Below are positions 28,350 to 39,386 of a stretch of DNA of 64,000 bases, piece by piece (the first letter of the stretch is position 1; each line of letters begins with the position of its first letter). A program made the translations under genes and the position numbers. Source of the stretch: Aquimarina algicola (GTDB lineage: Bacteria; Bacteroidota; Bacteroidia; Flavobacteriales; Flavobacteriaceae); assembly GCF_006443095.1 (NCBI RefSeq), contig NZ_VFWZ01000003.1, positions 496,001-560,000 on the forward strand, in the 5' to 3' direction. Below the pieces are notes generated by a model that had not been told where the DNA came from, searched no databases, and saw only the letters and a program-made list of their open reading frames with translations.

Positions 28350-31300
28350 TATTGTCTCCATATCACTTCTAATATTTTTTGCATCCAGCTAAATTTTACC
28401 ATCCCGATACTCCATGGAATTTGATCTAATAACATATCAAATGTTTTCTGTTCTACAGTGAGCACGTAAGCATTCTCTTTAACATCAATTTTTCCTTCTC
28501 TACATAAAAAAGTTTCTCTCAAACCTGCTATTGATGTTTTTCCTATAATACTCCAATTGGTAATCACAGCGTTCAATAGGCTTTCGACAAGTGCTTTTTC
28601 TTCTGCTGTGATTACAATATCACAAGCAACAGGTTCATGAATGGGCATTCCGCAGATAATTTTATTGAGTGTCAAAAATTGCTCTTCTTGTTTTTCTTGA
28701 CCTGTTATTGCATATTGTAACATATGAACTGCCTTGTGCATACAACTCTCATCTTTAAATTTTTGATTATCAATAAGCTGTAGTCTCTCAAATAACATTG
28801 GGATAAATGGTCCCAGTAGTACCATACCTGCATTCGTTATATAAATAGGTTCTCCCGATTCTTCTTCTTTAACATCAAGTGGAATAAAATCTTTTTTGTC
28901 TCTCTTTTGTTTTAGATGTTCCTGTAACTGATCTGCAACATTTTTAAATGGATCAGAAGTAGTATCGATAAGAGAGGTTTGTAGTTTTGCCAGAGATTGA
29001 CGATCTAATGTATTGATTAACAATTGAATAAAAATGTGAATCCAGTCTTTACGTAACCATGTAAGAGGGGCATCTATTGTTATTTTTAAAAATACAGATG
29101 CCATAAATGCATTCCACATCATTTGATATTGAACTGTTGTAACTTGTCTTTGAATTTGACTAAAAATATGAATGATGGTTTCGAAATCTGAATGTTGAGA
29201 GGGATCAAAAAACAATTGAACAAATTCTATTTGTGCTTTTACACTCAACTTTTTGATTAGCTTTTTTCTAAATGTATCTTTTCTAAGATATGATCGTAAC
29301 AGTTCTGGTTCTTTTGCATGTATCGATGTAAGTATTGCCATACTCTGTTTGGATGAAGAAAAAGTGAAAGCCTCTTTCCAGTTTTCCTGGTCTTTTAATG
29401 CTTCTTCAATCGCTGTATCAAATGCCTCTAGTGTGTCTAATTGCGAGTTTACCCACAGTTGTAATTGTTCTACAGCATCAGAGATAGAGGTTTGTTGTGC
29501 TATTTTTTGTTGTATCAGTATATAGAGATCATTTGCAGTTAGTTGTACGGTCGAAACTATCTGATGAATAAGGTATTTTATGGTATCTACCAGCACAGGG
29601 TTTTGATTTGCTAATAGATATTTTATCAATAAATGGTTGCTATTCTTTTTATACTTTGAAGGTACGCTTTTGATACCTGAGATCTCATGATATATGATTG
29701 CATCAAGAATGTCTTTAATTTCTAAAACAGGTGTTGCCAGTTTTGGATGTATTTGTTTTATAAATATTTGATAAGTATCATCATCCATATAGCGAACTAT
29801 TGATTCCTGATGTTTTGATGTTGTAAACCAAACAATAAACTGATCTCCAAATTTTGAAATCACTTCTTTTGCATAGCGCATCAAATCTTTTGAAGATGTG
29901 TTTTTTGCCCACCAGGGCAAAAGGCCTTTCTCTAAAAAATATTGAACAATATCTGCTTGATGTTGTAAAGTAACGGTATCCTTTAGATTATTTTTTCTAT
30001 TATTTATTTCATTTATGATCTTTTCTAAAACTACAGAATGATTTGTTTTTGTAAGTTCTCTCTGTAAGTGTTGTTGTAAAAGTGTACGATTGATGTTATG
30101 ATTTTTTGAAAAATCATTTAATATCGCGTTTATTCTTTCATATACATCTTCTTGAGAATCAATATAGAATTCTGCTTTCAAAAGCCTAATCAATTCTTCT
30201 AATGTTGATGAAGAAATTTTTATATCTTTTGTTGTTTCATATTGTATCAACACTTCTTGTATCGCAACATATACTTCATTATCAATGGTAAGGTCTTTTA
30301 CAATTTTTAGCATCTCTGCTAGAATTGTGAGTACAGGTTTGCCTTTGGATATCAGTTCTTCTGTCCTTGTAGATACCCATTCTGTAATATCTTGCACTGC
30401 CCTAATATTTCCTTTAGAATAGATATCTATAAGAATAAAAACCAATTGCAAGGCTTCATCTTTGTACTTTGCTTGTTGTAATTTTTCTTGATAGTGTTGT
30501 AATGTATCTTGATTTTTACATCTGTAGGATTTGTATAGTTGTTGAGATTGCTCTAAAAACACAGCCGTTTTATCGCTTTGCGAAGTTTTTTTTGGTTTAG
30601 AAACTATAGGTTTTAATTCCTCAACAAAAAGTTGAATGCTACTATTTTCTTTGACTTCTTTATCATTTTCTAATAGTCGTAATATGGTCAAAAAACCTTT
30701 ATCAATGGCTGTATAACGGATCACCTGAAAAAGAAATTCTAGTATTGCATTTGTACTGCCTTTGTTTACATTATAATAAGTATACAAAAGAATAGTTCCT
30801 GATTTGTGTTTTAAATTTTCTAATGTTGTAGATGAGAGCTGATGTTGATTAACAATTTCAAATAATCTAAGGAGTATTGTATTTAATCTCTTAAAAATAC
30901 GATTAGGATTTTTGGATACCAGCAGATTCAAAGTTTGATTGGGTAGAAGTTTTACAATCCTGTCAATATTGATGTCACTCTCTATATGTTCATTAAAAAA
31001 TGTATAAAATTCGTCTGAAGTAAGACTCAATTTCTGGTTTAGCAATGTATACATCAATTCATAAGAAGACAATGTACTGGTAACTGGCAAAGAACCATTT
31101 TGTAAGTAGTACATAAATGATGTAAAAAAAGAAGTTTCTGACTTGTAATCTAGTTCAGTAAAAATACTTTGCGTTTGTTGTTCTTGTTCTTCATACAGCG
31201 CGTTGATTACTTTTTGAATACTAGGTGAAATATATGTATTCAAATTAATGGCAATTCCTTTTTTTAAGGTACTTAAAAGACTCTTGTATGTTGATCTATA

Positions 31301-32053
31301 TTTTAATGCAATTTTGTTGATACTATATTTCAAAAAGCTTTTCTGATTAAAATAGCTTCCTGTTTCTATAAATATATACGTAAGCAGGATTTCCCATAAA
31401 GCATTTCTAAAATCAGATTGTGCAATATGTACAAGGGTATAATGATCTTGGTATTTTGTAATATCCTGTCTATAGTTATTAATATACTCTCCTTCTTTAC
31501 CCACTACCGAAACAACTATTTTTTCGAGAGATGAGTCTTCTAATTGATGAATTAAACGCTTACGTACCGCTTCTTTTTTACCTTGTTTTTTGAGCAGTGT
31601 AACAAGTTCTTTGGTATTGTTTTGAAGCAGGGACATCAATAACTCAGACGGTGTTTGAGAGAAAGAGGTATCCCACTGCAAATATCCATGTGTTAAAAAG
31701 AATTCAATTTGTTGAAGTTTCTTATTATAAATTTGTTTGCGTTTTCCTACTTTAAGCGATCCGTTATCATGAATATTATTTTTGAAGAAATCAGAAAAAG
31801 CTTCTTCTATTTTAAAAAGAAGCTCTTGTTCAAAATTAGTTGCAGAAACTGTACCTAAGTCTAAGGTAACTGACTCAAATTGATCCAAAAACTCTGAGGT
31901 ATCATATTGATCCATAATTTTTTGCAACAAGATTCTTACTTTATGATCTTGTAATTGACTGATTCGCGATTGATATACATATCCTTTTGAAGCATCGCCT
32001 ATAGTGATTTCATATTCCTGACTTTTGATAATATGTGTTTGTGGATTCTTCAA
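28349..32053 (-). CDS. Contractile injection system tape measure protein
   Basis: 1234 residues, almost entirely helical by composition (Leu, Gln, Lys, Glu, Ile). The N-terminus (THIIKSQEYEI ... FESVTLDLG) and the C-terminal block (NAGMVLLGPFIPMLFERL, then HKAVHMLQYAITG and LTLNKIICGMP) match the CIS tape measure family that sits next to the AAA+ ATPase in Bacteroidota eCIS loci, counterpart of Afp14. It would set sheath-tube length and run inside the tube. Overlaps the ATPase start. Confidence 0.85.
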   Translation of the reverse strand: MKNPQTHIIKSQEYEITIGDASKGYVYQSRISQLQDHKVRILLQKIMDQYDTSEFLDQFESVTLDLGTVSATNFEQELLFKIEEAFSDFFKNNIHDNGSLKVGKRKQIYNKKLQQIEFFLTHGYLQWDTSFSQTPSELLMSLLQNNTKELVTLLKKQGKKEAVRKRLIHQLEDSSLEKIVVSVVGKEGEYINNYRQDITKYQDHYTLVHIAQSDFRNALWEILLTYIFIETGSYFNQKSFLKYSINKIALKYRSTYKSLLSTLKKGIAINLNTYISPSIQKVINALYEEQEQQTQSIFTELDYKSETSFFTSFMYYLQNGSLPVTSTLSSYELMYTLLNQKLSLTSDEFYTFFNEHIESDINIDRIVKLLPNQTLNLLVSKNPNRIFKRLNTILLRLFEIVNQHQLSSTTLENLKHKSGTILLYTYYNVNKGSTNAILEFLFQVIRYTAIDKGFLTILRLLENDKEVKENSSIQLFVEELKPIVSKPKKTSQSDKTAVFLEQSQQLYKSYRCKNQDTLQHYQEKLQQAKYKDEALQLVFILIDIYSKGNIRAVQDITEWVSTRTEELISKGKPVLTILAEMLKIVKDLTIDNEVYVAIQEVLIQYETTKDIKISSSTLEELIRLLKAEFYIDSQEDVYERINAILNDFSKNHNINRTLLQQHLQRELTKTNHSVVLEKIINEINNRKNNLKDTVTLQHQADIVQYFLEKGLLPWWAKNTSSKDLMRYAKEVISKFGDQFIVWFTTSKHQESIVRYMDDDTYQIFIKQIHPKLATPVLEIKDILDAIIYHEISGIKSVPSKYKKNSNHLLIKYLLANQNPVLVDTIKYLIHQIVSTVQLTANDLYILIQQKIAQQTSISDAVEQLQLWVNSQLDTLEAFDTAIEEALKDQENWKEAFTFSSSKQSMAILTSIHAKEPELLRSYLRKDTFRKKLIKKLSVKAQIEFVQLFFDPSQHSDFETIIHIFSQIQRQVTTVQYQMMWNAFMASVFLKITIDAPLTWLRKDWIHIFIQLLINTLDRQSLAKLQTSLIDTTSDPFKNVADQLQEHLKQKRDKKDFIPLDVKEEESGEPIYITNAGMVLLGPFIPMLFERLQLIDNQKFKDESCMHKAVHMLQYAITGQEKQEEQFLTLNKIICGMPIHEPVACDIVITAEEKALVESLLNAVITNWSIIGKTSIAGLRETFLCREGKIDVKENAYVLTVEQKTFDMLLDQIPWSIGMVKFSWMQKILEVIWRQ

Positions 32054-32064
32054 AATATGTCAAA

Positions 32065-34917
32065 TTATTGCTTATCTAACTCTTGTAGCATTGTAATGAT
32101 TTGATATGCTTGATACATACGCGCTTCTACCTTATCTTCTTTCTGTAGTAACTCTAGCCATTTAAAATAGTAGGTTTCAAATAAGTGTATTACATCATAA
32201 TCTAACCAATGCACTGTAGATTTGATATGAAATGGTATTTGTTCATACACTGTATTTTCAAAAATTCTTCTAAAGTTTTCATCCTGAAATCGAACAGGCC
32301 ATGAGGGTGCTATAAAACTCATCTGAAATGAAAAAAATTGCTCATCTACAGATTGTTTTCCATAATATACATTACATTGAACAATTTCTTCTAGCTGATT
32401 AATGCTATATTCGGAACATTCGTTTTCTAGAATCACAATCATTTTCTGAAGTTTTTCTTGACTGCTATAAGCTTCTTTTGAAATTGCGAGAATCTTCCCG
32501 TTATCTGAACTAACCTCTAACTGATATTTTCCATCTTTGGGAACACTTTTAAACTGTAATTGTTGTTTTAGCAATTGATTTACAATACAGGTAACAATTT
32601 CATCTCGTTTTTGACATGACGTCTGTTGTGTATGAACCAATTTTAGAGATAGTTCGCTATTCAACAAAGAAAAATCAAAACAAAACCCAAAGTACTTACC
32701 ATGATAAGGAGGAAGTAACAAAAGATGTTCTATCGTAAAAAAACCTTCGCTTTTTTGGCTAACATCAACTAGATACTGTATTGCTTTTTGTATCGCAGCA
32801 CTTGCCAAATCATGACTTCTTGCAATATGTACAATATTTGATTTTTTGTTTTCTCGTTGATAGAGGACATGATATAAGTCTTTTTTGCTCTTTTTGATCT
32901 TATAATTTTCAGAAATGATACCGTTTTTGAGAATATCATTCAAGATCATATCTTCGTCTCCTACATAGTGCATTACTTTTGATAGATCTTCTACTCTTTC
33001 TTGAATTTCTATTTTTTCAACTTCGATAACCTCAATTTCTTCAAAAGGGGTTTCTATATCTATCTGTCGTATTGTGATGTCTATATTTGATGTTCTGGGA
33101 TGTACTTTAATTCCTGAATCTTGAATATTTTTGGCTAAAGATCGAATGCCAATTTCTTTAATCCCCATTAGTATCCCAATTTTACGAAATGCTCCCGGTA
33201 AAAATTGAGGGTATTGATTATTAAGTGTTTCTAAAGCATTTTGGTAATTAAAAGATTGTGCTCGAGTATAACTAATTGATGCGTATTCTTGTACCAATTG
33301 TCGTTTTGATGCTAATAATTCTTTTTCGAATCGTTCAGAACTGAGTGCTTCTTGATAGCTATTACTATTAATTTTGCTTAAAGAATAGGTTTGAAATGTC
33401 TCATGAAACCTTGATAACAAATGGTCTGTTAACTGATGTAATCTTTTTAATGCATGGTCATCAAATCTATCATTAAGTGTATTGATTTCATTTTTCCAAT
33501 ACGTATCAACTTCATCACCAGAGTCTGCATGTTTAGGTGTTGCAACCAAGTCTTGTAATTGATCTATATCAGGTAAGAGACCAGAAAAATAAGATGCATA
33601 TGTATCTGAATCAACATCATATAATTTGTATATATTATTCAATTGTGCCAAAAAATTAACCATTAACTGGTCAAACGGCATCAAATATCCCTTTAATTGT
33701 TTTACTTGTGCCTTCCGTAATGCATCTGAGTTTATAGAAATCCCTCGATCTCCGATTCCATATAATTCCGGAAATTGTTTTCTCAACGGATAATACGATT
33801 CCATATCATAATATGCTCCATTGGGAATAGGGATACTATTTGATGAATCTGAAGCTGCTTTGAATCCCTCATAATCTAATGATTGAATAAAGGAAAGTTG
33901 CCGTTTGGTTTCAGAAAGATCAGGTTTGAAAAAGACTCCGGAATGTTCAAAAAGTAGCCGTTCATTGGATTCAGGAAATAAAACAATTGCTGTTGTATGT
34001 TTAGGAATATCAAAGGTGTCTTTTATGATCTTTTTTTCTTTGGTCTTTACATCTTCATAATAGAGGTAGAACTCATTTATATTTATAATTCCGGGAATCT
34101 TTGATATTAGCTTTATAAGATCAGAAATCACAATCTTTTTCATTGGTTCTTTCAGATCTTCATCTTTTATAAAACCACTTGATAGCTGTGGCCCATTAAA
34201 GATTTCATTTACAGATACATTCTCTTTTTGTAATGCATGAAGTGAATAATACCGTACTCCCGGTGCCAAATACTCGTTTATTTTATGAAAAAGAGTGGCT
34301 AGAACTTCTTCTCCCTGCTTTGTATTAGCAAGTGTAATCTTAAACTCAACAGTAATAGTTAATGGCGTATAGACTTCTACATCATATAAATCTTCACACA
34401 GGTTACGATGCTTGTGATAGATATTTTCGATCTCTTTTATAATTCGATCATCTTCTTTTTTGTTTTGATCAGGATTAAGACTATACTCGTATTTCTCTAC
34501 ATATACATGCAATAATCCTTTGGTATTATTGATCTCTGTATCGTAATCATCTATTGAGTAAATCCATACATTTTTTACATTGGCTACCTGATCTATCCAT
34601 AACTTACGATAATCATCAAAAGTAATAGGGGCGGTTGTAAGAATATCTCGAGCAATAAAAAAACCATGATCTCCCGATTGTAGTGGTTCTCCTTTTGAGG
34701 ATATCAGAATATCTTGTATTCCAAGAGTGGTCTTATGCGATAATTCTGTAATCGCATATGCTATATTTTCTAAAAGTGTTACTCCGGGATCATGCTCATT
34801 ATAGTCTGTCCAGATAGCACTGCTCAATTTCTGTAGTACTTCCAGACCTTCTAGATGAAGTTCTTCATACAGGCTTGATCCTTTCTTTTTTTTAGCAATA
34901 TATCCTTCGGTACTCAT
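32065..34917 (-). CDS. Baseplate J/gp47-like protein (Afp12/Pvc12-like)
   Basis: 950 residues. The N-terminal block IWTDYNEHDPGVTLLENIAYAITEL is the hallmark of the large eCIS/phage baseplate wedge proteins related to gp6/J. The remainder is a mix of helices and strands without other recognisable motifs. It is one of two large baseplate genes, separated by the putative fibre gene; the other is at 35711-39358. Expected to form the wedge ring around the hub and anchor fibres. Confidence 0.82.
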   Translation of the reverse strand: MSTEGYIAKKKKGSSLYEELHLEGLEVLQKLSSAIWTDYNEHDPGVTLLENIAYAITELSHKTTLGIQDILISSKGEPLQSGDHGFFIARDILTTAPITFDDYRKLWIDQVANVKNVWIYSIDDYDTEINNTKGLLHVYVEKYEYSLNPDQNKKEDDRIIKEIENIYHKHRNLCEDLYDVEVYTPLTITVEFKITLANTKQGEEVLATLFHKINEYLAPGVRYYSLHALQKENVSVNEIFNGPQLSSGFIKDEDLKEPMKKIVISDLIKLISKIPGIININEFYLYYEDVKTKEKKIIKDTFDIPKHTTAIVLFPESNERLLFEHSGVFFKPDLSETKRQLSFIQSLDYEGFKAASDSSNSIPIPNGAYYDMESYYPLRKQFPELYGIGDRGISINSDALRKAQVKQLKGYLMPFDQLMVNFLAQLNNIYKLYDVDSDTYASYFSGLLPDIDQLQDLVATPKHADSGDEVDTYWKNEINTLNDRFDDHALKRLHQLTDHLLSRFHETFQTYSLSKINSNSYQEALSSERFEKELLASKRQLVQEYASISYTRAQSFNYQNALETLNNQYPQFLPGAFRKIGILMGIKEIGIRSLAKNIQDSGIKVHPRTSNIDITIRQIDIETPFEEIEVIEVEKIEIQERVEDLSKVMHYVGDEDMILNDILKNGIISENYKIKKSKKDLYHVLYQRENKKSNIVHIARSHDLASAAIQKAIQYLVDVSQKSEGFFTIEHLLLLPPYHGKYFGFCFDFSLLNSELSLKLVHTQQTSCQKRDEIVTCIVNQLLKQQLQFKSVPKDGKYQLEVSSDNGKILAISKEAYSSQEKLQKMIVILENECSEYSINQLEEIVQCNVYYGKQSVDEQFFSFQMSFIAPSWPVRFQDENFRRIFENTVYEQIPFHIKSTVHWLDYDVIHLFETYYFKWLELLQKEDKVEARMYQAYQIITMLQELDKQ

Positions 34918-34935
34918 TGTTCTGTAGCACTTATT

Positions 34936-35688
34936 TTATTTAAACAATGTTGTCATGTTATTATCCCATAATTTGGTTACATGAAAACGTATCTTTTGAT
35001 CTGTTCCATAATCAGACCGTGTTCTGATCTGCAATTTATAGTTATACGTACTTCCTGTAAATCGGATCGCCATTTTATTCCAAAACCAACCGTAATGTGC
35101 TTGTGTTTTACGAATTTTATGATGTGATTTTCCGAATGTACTAATGGCATGTGCATGTAGTAATGCGTATTTACCGGTTTTCTCTTTACCTACCTGAGCT
35201 ACTATTTCAAAAGCAACACATCCATCAAGATCAGAAACAATATCATGCCATTTTCCGTTTGCCGGCACAGTATCTAATTTGTAAGTTCCTAAGCGCGCTT
35301 CGGTTCCCAATGTACCTTTGACGTCGAGGTCTGTCTTGGGAGTTTTGGTTCCTATCCCTATCTCTCCTGACTTTTGAAAAGATATAACCGTGTTTGATTT
35401 GGTTTTATCAATTGGAGTAATTATCGACAATCCGTTGTTTGTTTGCTGATCCAACTCAAAACTCCATTGAGGTAATTCATCTTCAACATTTTCATAAAAA
35501 CTAATCACTCGATCAGATTCTTTACCTTCTGGAGATAATATCAATCCGTCTTCTTTATTTTTTGAAATCCCATCATCTATTTTATTTACCATAGAATCAA
35601 TCAGACTAAAAAAATTACTCTCCTTTGGCCTTGCTCCTGCACTAAATAATGTTTTGAGACTTTGTCTATTCAGTAACTTGATTTTCAT
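34936..35688 (-). CDS. eCIS-associated fibre or adhesin-like protein
   Basis: 250 residues from the ATG at 35688 (MKIKLLNRQSLKTLF); an in-frame ATG 24 codons upstream would overlap the preceding gene. A short helical N-terminus (FFSLIDSMVNKIDDG) is followed by a shaft-like stretch (GEIGIGTKTPKTDLDVKGTLG), a motif style typical of tail fibres, and a C-terminal beta domain rich in aromatic and basic residues (KWHDIVSDLDGCVAFEIVAQVGK, HYGWFWNK, RTRSDYG). I recall related proteins in other Bacteroidota eCIS clusters between baseplate genes. Target binding is inference; no longer Afp13-like fibre is present in the locus. Confidence 0.65.
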   Translation of the reverse strand: MKIKLLNRQSLKTLFSAGARPKESNFFSLIDSMVNKIDDGISKNKEDGLILSPEGKESDRVISFYENVEDELPQWSFELDQQTNNGLSIITPIDKTKSNTVISFQKSGEIGIGTKTPKTDLDVKGTLGTEARLGTYKLDTVPANGKWHDIVSDLDGCVAFEIVAQVGKEKTGKYALLHAHAISTFGKSHHKIRKTQAHYGWFWNKMAIRFTGSTYNYKLQIRTRSDYGTDQKIRFHVTKLWDNNMTTLFK

Positions 35689-35710
35689 TATAGTATCTTC
35701 TAATAAGGGG

Positions 35711-38700
35711 TTATTTAATTGTAAAGGACAAAATCGTATTTGATTTTGGTTTTGGTACAACTTCTTCTTTTTGTTGCACTTCTATATCCGGTTTTTCTTC
35801 TTCTTTTATATTTGGGATTGGTAATACCTCATCATCATCCGCAGCAATTATAAAATCAACTCCTACTTGTGGGTGTTGTATTTCTTCTATCTCTTCTTCT
35901 TTATCTTCTACAATAGGTTCTGACAAATAAATATTATGTTTTGATTTTGGCACTAGCATTGACCAAGGAGTTGTAGGTTTGATCTCTTGATTTTCTTTGT
36001 ATATATTCAAGGTATAATCATCCAACCCTTTTTTTACGATATGTTCGATCTCTATTTTTTTTACTGACTTGATATAATAGAGATTTTCTACATAGCTTTT
36101 TAGCATTCGCGGAATAACCACTGTACCAATACCTTCTACCGTATTTTTATCAGAAAAAGTCAATGGACATAAATATTCGTTTAATACCCTATTAAGTTCG
36201 TTTATAAAATACCCTCCATTGTCTTCTTCATGAAATTCTACAATGCTATTCACTAATAACCATTCGATTTTTGGGTTCATCACCTTAACTTTAATGAACG
36301 AATTGCATTTTTTCTTCACAAACTGCCTAATGGTATCTAACTGATTCAAGTTCAAGTAATGATGGTTATCCTGACTCCATTTTTTGGATAATACAATTAA
36401 GGTGAGTTTACCTGCCTGAATCTTGAAATGTTGATTAAGATTCGTACACTTTACAGCTACGACTTCATGAAAATATTCTAAAATTAATCTTTCATAATCC
36501 CAAATCGTCACTGCTCTATCCTTATGCCGCAACCGCTCGCTAATTTCTGTATAAAACAAATTGGGGGAGTCTGGTAGTTTACCTCCAAACGAGGGTGCGG
36601 GTTGAATGATTTTGGCAACTTCTGGTATTTTACCTACCGGTTTAGTAATACTATTTTCCGGAATTTCTCTTCCTATTATTTGTTCATCTGTAGAAGTCGA
36701 AGAAGCAATCACGGCGTTGGGATATATCCCTCTTACCACTGGATACTTATATATATCCTGATATGCCAGAATTCTCAATTCATAATTTGTGGCGTCTATC
36801 ATATGATCAGGCAACATAATTTCTATGATTCCTGATTTGGTAAATTGATTAGTCCCGTCAGAAATAATATGCTTTTTGGATAATGAAGTCCATTTTGCTA
36901 TTTTTTTATATTGAATATCGATATTATCCTGATAATTGATATGTACAGGATTCATATTTTGCAGATCAAAAAACAATGATACTGTATTGTTTGGTTTTAC
37001 CCCTTTAAGCTGCATATACAAATACCCTTCTCCTTTAAAATCCGGAACCATTATATTTTTATACACTCTATTATCGTCAACTATTTTTTCTGTTCCGAAA
37101 GGGGTAATATGTATATAGTCTCCAACAACTGTATCCGAACTATCATCAAATGCATTATCAAAATAAATAACATCTTTTGCATTGTAGTTTACAGTAATTT
37201 GCCTCACTTTGGGAATAAATGGTTTGTTTGGCAGAGGAAGGTTCTCTTGGTTTCTTGCATTATCTTGTGCTACTCTGGTGTAATTTTTTTGGTACACATC
37301 TTTACCAAAAGCATCTTTGGGTGCTGCCAAAGTAAGTTTAAAAAACCCATTTTGAGTATGCATATCAAATCGTATCGGATCCTTAAGTCTATAATCTTTT
37401 GAAAGCTCATATTGTCCTAATTGTTCTAGGTTTAGTTCTTTTTTTGGAGCCACCAAAACACTACCATATCCTTCTGGTGTCTTACATGGTTCTGTATCAA
37501 ATAAGTTGATTTGTTCTAACAGTTCTTCTTCTCTAGGAAACCAATATCCATTGGATAACGCTGTTATATTAACTTTAAAAGAATCATTAGTAAATAACTC
37601 TTCATACGCTTCATAATACGCATCAAAACCCCCAAAACCTCTAGGAATCGTATCCCATTCTATACAAATAGCCAGATTTTTGAGTTCTTTTTTAAAAAGT
37701 TCACTCTTTGCCAGCATTAAATACCCTCCCAAATCTGGTTTTGGTCCAAACATTACGAAGGGCTTATTCAGTGATACTTTGCCAATATTATTATAAATAG
37801 AAAGATTCTTGATACCTATAACCTCTACTTCTATATTTATGGATTGTAAGCTTACTTCTTTGAAAAACGAATATGCATATATAGGTGCATATTCGTCAAA
37901 AAGAATCTTAATCATTGGCCATTTAGAATGTTCTGTAATGGTCTCGCATACCGTTACAGGAGGTGATATATTATCGATCAGACATCTAATCGTAAAAGTA
38001 TTTGCTGCTTTATCAAAAGAAAGCTCGTATGATGATATGGCTTCCCACCCTTTGATAGAGGTGTAAGAAATCAAAAATGCTTTTTCAAATACCATATTGA
38101 AAACAACATCCATCGGTAATCCTTGATTTTTTGACATTTGATCCAGCAACTTCCAAAAAATGTTTTTTGCAGAACTTTCTTCCAAAGTAAATGTAATATC
38201 AATTTCTCGTCTACCTTCTTCGAGAAATAAAACCTGAGATCCAATCATAATACCAATCTCGGTAATCGTATCTGGTTCTAGCTCTGAGTTGACTAGAGTA
38301 TCTTCGTCTGCTCCAAACAAAGGCCAGAGTTCTGTATTTTTATTTTTTTTTGATGTGTTGAGCAGTGTACCCTTGATAACACTAGAAATAATGGGGTCAT
38401 CTGTCCCTATTTTTATATATGGGCTTTTATTAAAATATAGTGTTTGTAATTTTTCTATTTGAATAGGATGCGCAAGTATGGGCGTATTCGTTTCAAAAAT
38501 AATATTCTTCTTACTCCCAAATAATTTTCCGGCAGAAACCTGTGTACTCTCAGGAATATAAGCACTTTTTCCTTTGGGAAGTATATCAAAACATATCATT
38601 ACTTCACTGGCAATGCCGGAGTTAAGTTCTTGTTGTAAGATATCTTTGTAATAAAAATCTAAATGTCGAGTCTCAATTGTATTAAGTTGTTCCTGAATTT

Positions 38701-39358
38701 TTTGGTACAATATCACAAATGCGATATACATCGCATTATTAGGCATGTGGTTGTCTTTTGCAAAGATTCTTGTTTGTAAATAATGTTTTGTAAAATCTTG
38801 AACGTGTAATATTATTTTCTTGAATGTATAAGCGATTTCATTGATATCAAAGTCTGGTTTATCGCCTTTTTTTGAAAGATTTGTGTATTTCTTTAAAGCC
38901 TCATGAAAGGTCTGAACCTCTTTCTCTTCTTCTTGTACATACTCCAGATATTCGACAAGGTCATTTTTTTTCTTTTGTAGCACATCAGATAATGCATTCC
39001 CGATTTTATCGACAAGAATTTTTTCGTCTAAGTGGGATAATCTGGCATACCATTCTTCAATCTTAGCATACCAATCCAGCAAGTTTTGAATATGATCACT
39101 AGACAAATCATCAGTAGTATTAATATGTACAGGCTCTTTTATGATTTTTACCATGTAAATAACAGGGTCCTGCTCTATTAATGTTCTCCAAGTGCCACTG
39201 ATAACATTTTCTGTAGTATAAAAGTTAATTTTATCAACATAAGAGATAATATACGCTAACAAATCTTCAAAAGATCTATCGTCTATCTTAAAATTAGTAT
39301 TAAGCAGATTATGATTTGTCCTTTGACTTTGTGTAGTTCCTTTTCTTCTTTCTATCAT
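35711..39358 (-). CDS. Baseplate J-like protein (Afp11/Pvc11-like)
   Basis: 1215 residues. It begins with a helical region containing RSFEDLLAYIISYVDKINFY, then long beta-rich parts, and FYTEISERLRHKDRAVTIWDYERLILEYFHEV with downstream LTLIVLSK, NPKIEWLLVNSIVEF and PLTFS, the conserved C-terminal block of gp6/J-type baseplate proteins. Odd: the last ~80 residues form an acidic, proline-containing tail (EEEIEEIQHPQV, EEEKPDIEVQQKEE) that looks disordered. Located between gp25 and the fibre-like gene. Confidence 0.8.
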   Translation of the reverse strand: MIERRKGTTQSQRTNHNLLNTNFKIDDRSFEDLLAYIISYVDKINFYTTENVISGTWRTLIEQDPVIYMVKIIKEPVHINTTDDLSSDHIQNLLDWYAKIEEWYARLSHLDEKILVDKIGNALSDVLQKKKNDLVEYLEYVQEEEKEVQTFHEALKKYTNLSKKGDKPDFDINEIAYTFKKIILHVQDFTKHYLQTRIFAKDNHMPNNAMYIAFVILYQKIQEQLNTIETRHLDFYYKDILQQELNSGIASEVMICFDILPKGKSAYIPESTQVSAGKLFGSKKNIIFETNTPILAHPIQIEKLQTLYFNKSPYIKIGTDDPIISSVIKGTLLNTSKKNKNTELWPLFGADEDTLVNSELEPDTITEIGIMIGSQVLFLEEGRREIDITFTLEESSAKNIFWKLLDQMSKNQGLPMDVVFNMVFEKAFLISYTSIKGWEAISSYELSFDKAANTFTIRCLIDNISPPVTVCETITEHSKWPMIKILFDEYAPIYAYSFFKEVSLQSINIEVEVIGIKNLSIYNNIGKVSLNKPFVMFGPKPDLGGYLMLAKSELFKKELKNLAICIEWDTIPRGFGGFDAYYEAYEELFTNDSFKVNITALSNGYWFPREEELLEQINLFDTEPCKTPEGYGSVLVAPKKELNLEQLGQYELSKDYRLKDPIRFDMHTQNGFFKLTLAAPKDAFGKDVYQKNYTRVAQDNARNQENLPLPNKPFIPKVRQITVNYNAKDVIYFDNAFDDSSDTVVGDYIHITPFGTEKIVDDNRVYKNIMVPDFKGEGYLYMQLKGVKPNNTVSLFFDLQNMNPVHINYQDNIDIQYKKIAKWTSLSKKHIISDGTNQFTKSGIIEIMLPDHMIDATNYELRILAYQDIYKYPVVRGIYPNAVIASSTSTDEQIIGREIPENSITKPVGKIPEVAKIIQPAPSFGGKLPDSPNLFYTEISERLRHKDRAVTIWDYERLILEYFHEVVAVKCTNLNQHFKIQAGKLTLIVLSKKWSQDNHHYLNLNQLDTIRQFVKKKCNSFIKVKVMNPKIEWLLVNSIVEFHEEDNGGYFINELNRVLNEYLCPLTFSDKNTVEGIGTVVIPRMLKSYVENLYYIKSVKKIEIEHIVKKGLDDYTLNIYKENQEIKPTTPWSMLVPKSKHNIYLSEPIVEDKEEEIEEIQHPQVGVDFIIAADDDEVLPIPNIKEEEKPDIEVQQKEEVVPKPKSNTILSFTIK

Positions 39359-39386
39359 TAATCAAACATTGATTTTTAAAAAAATT

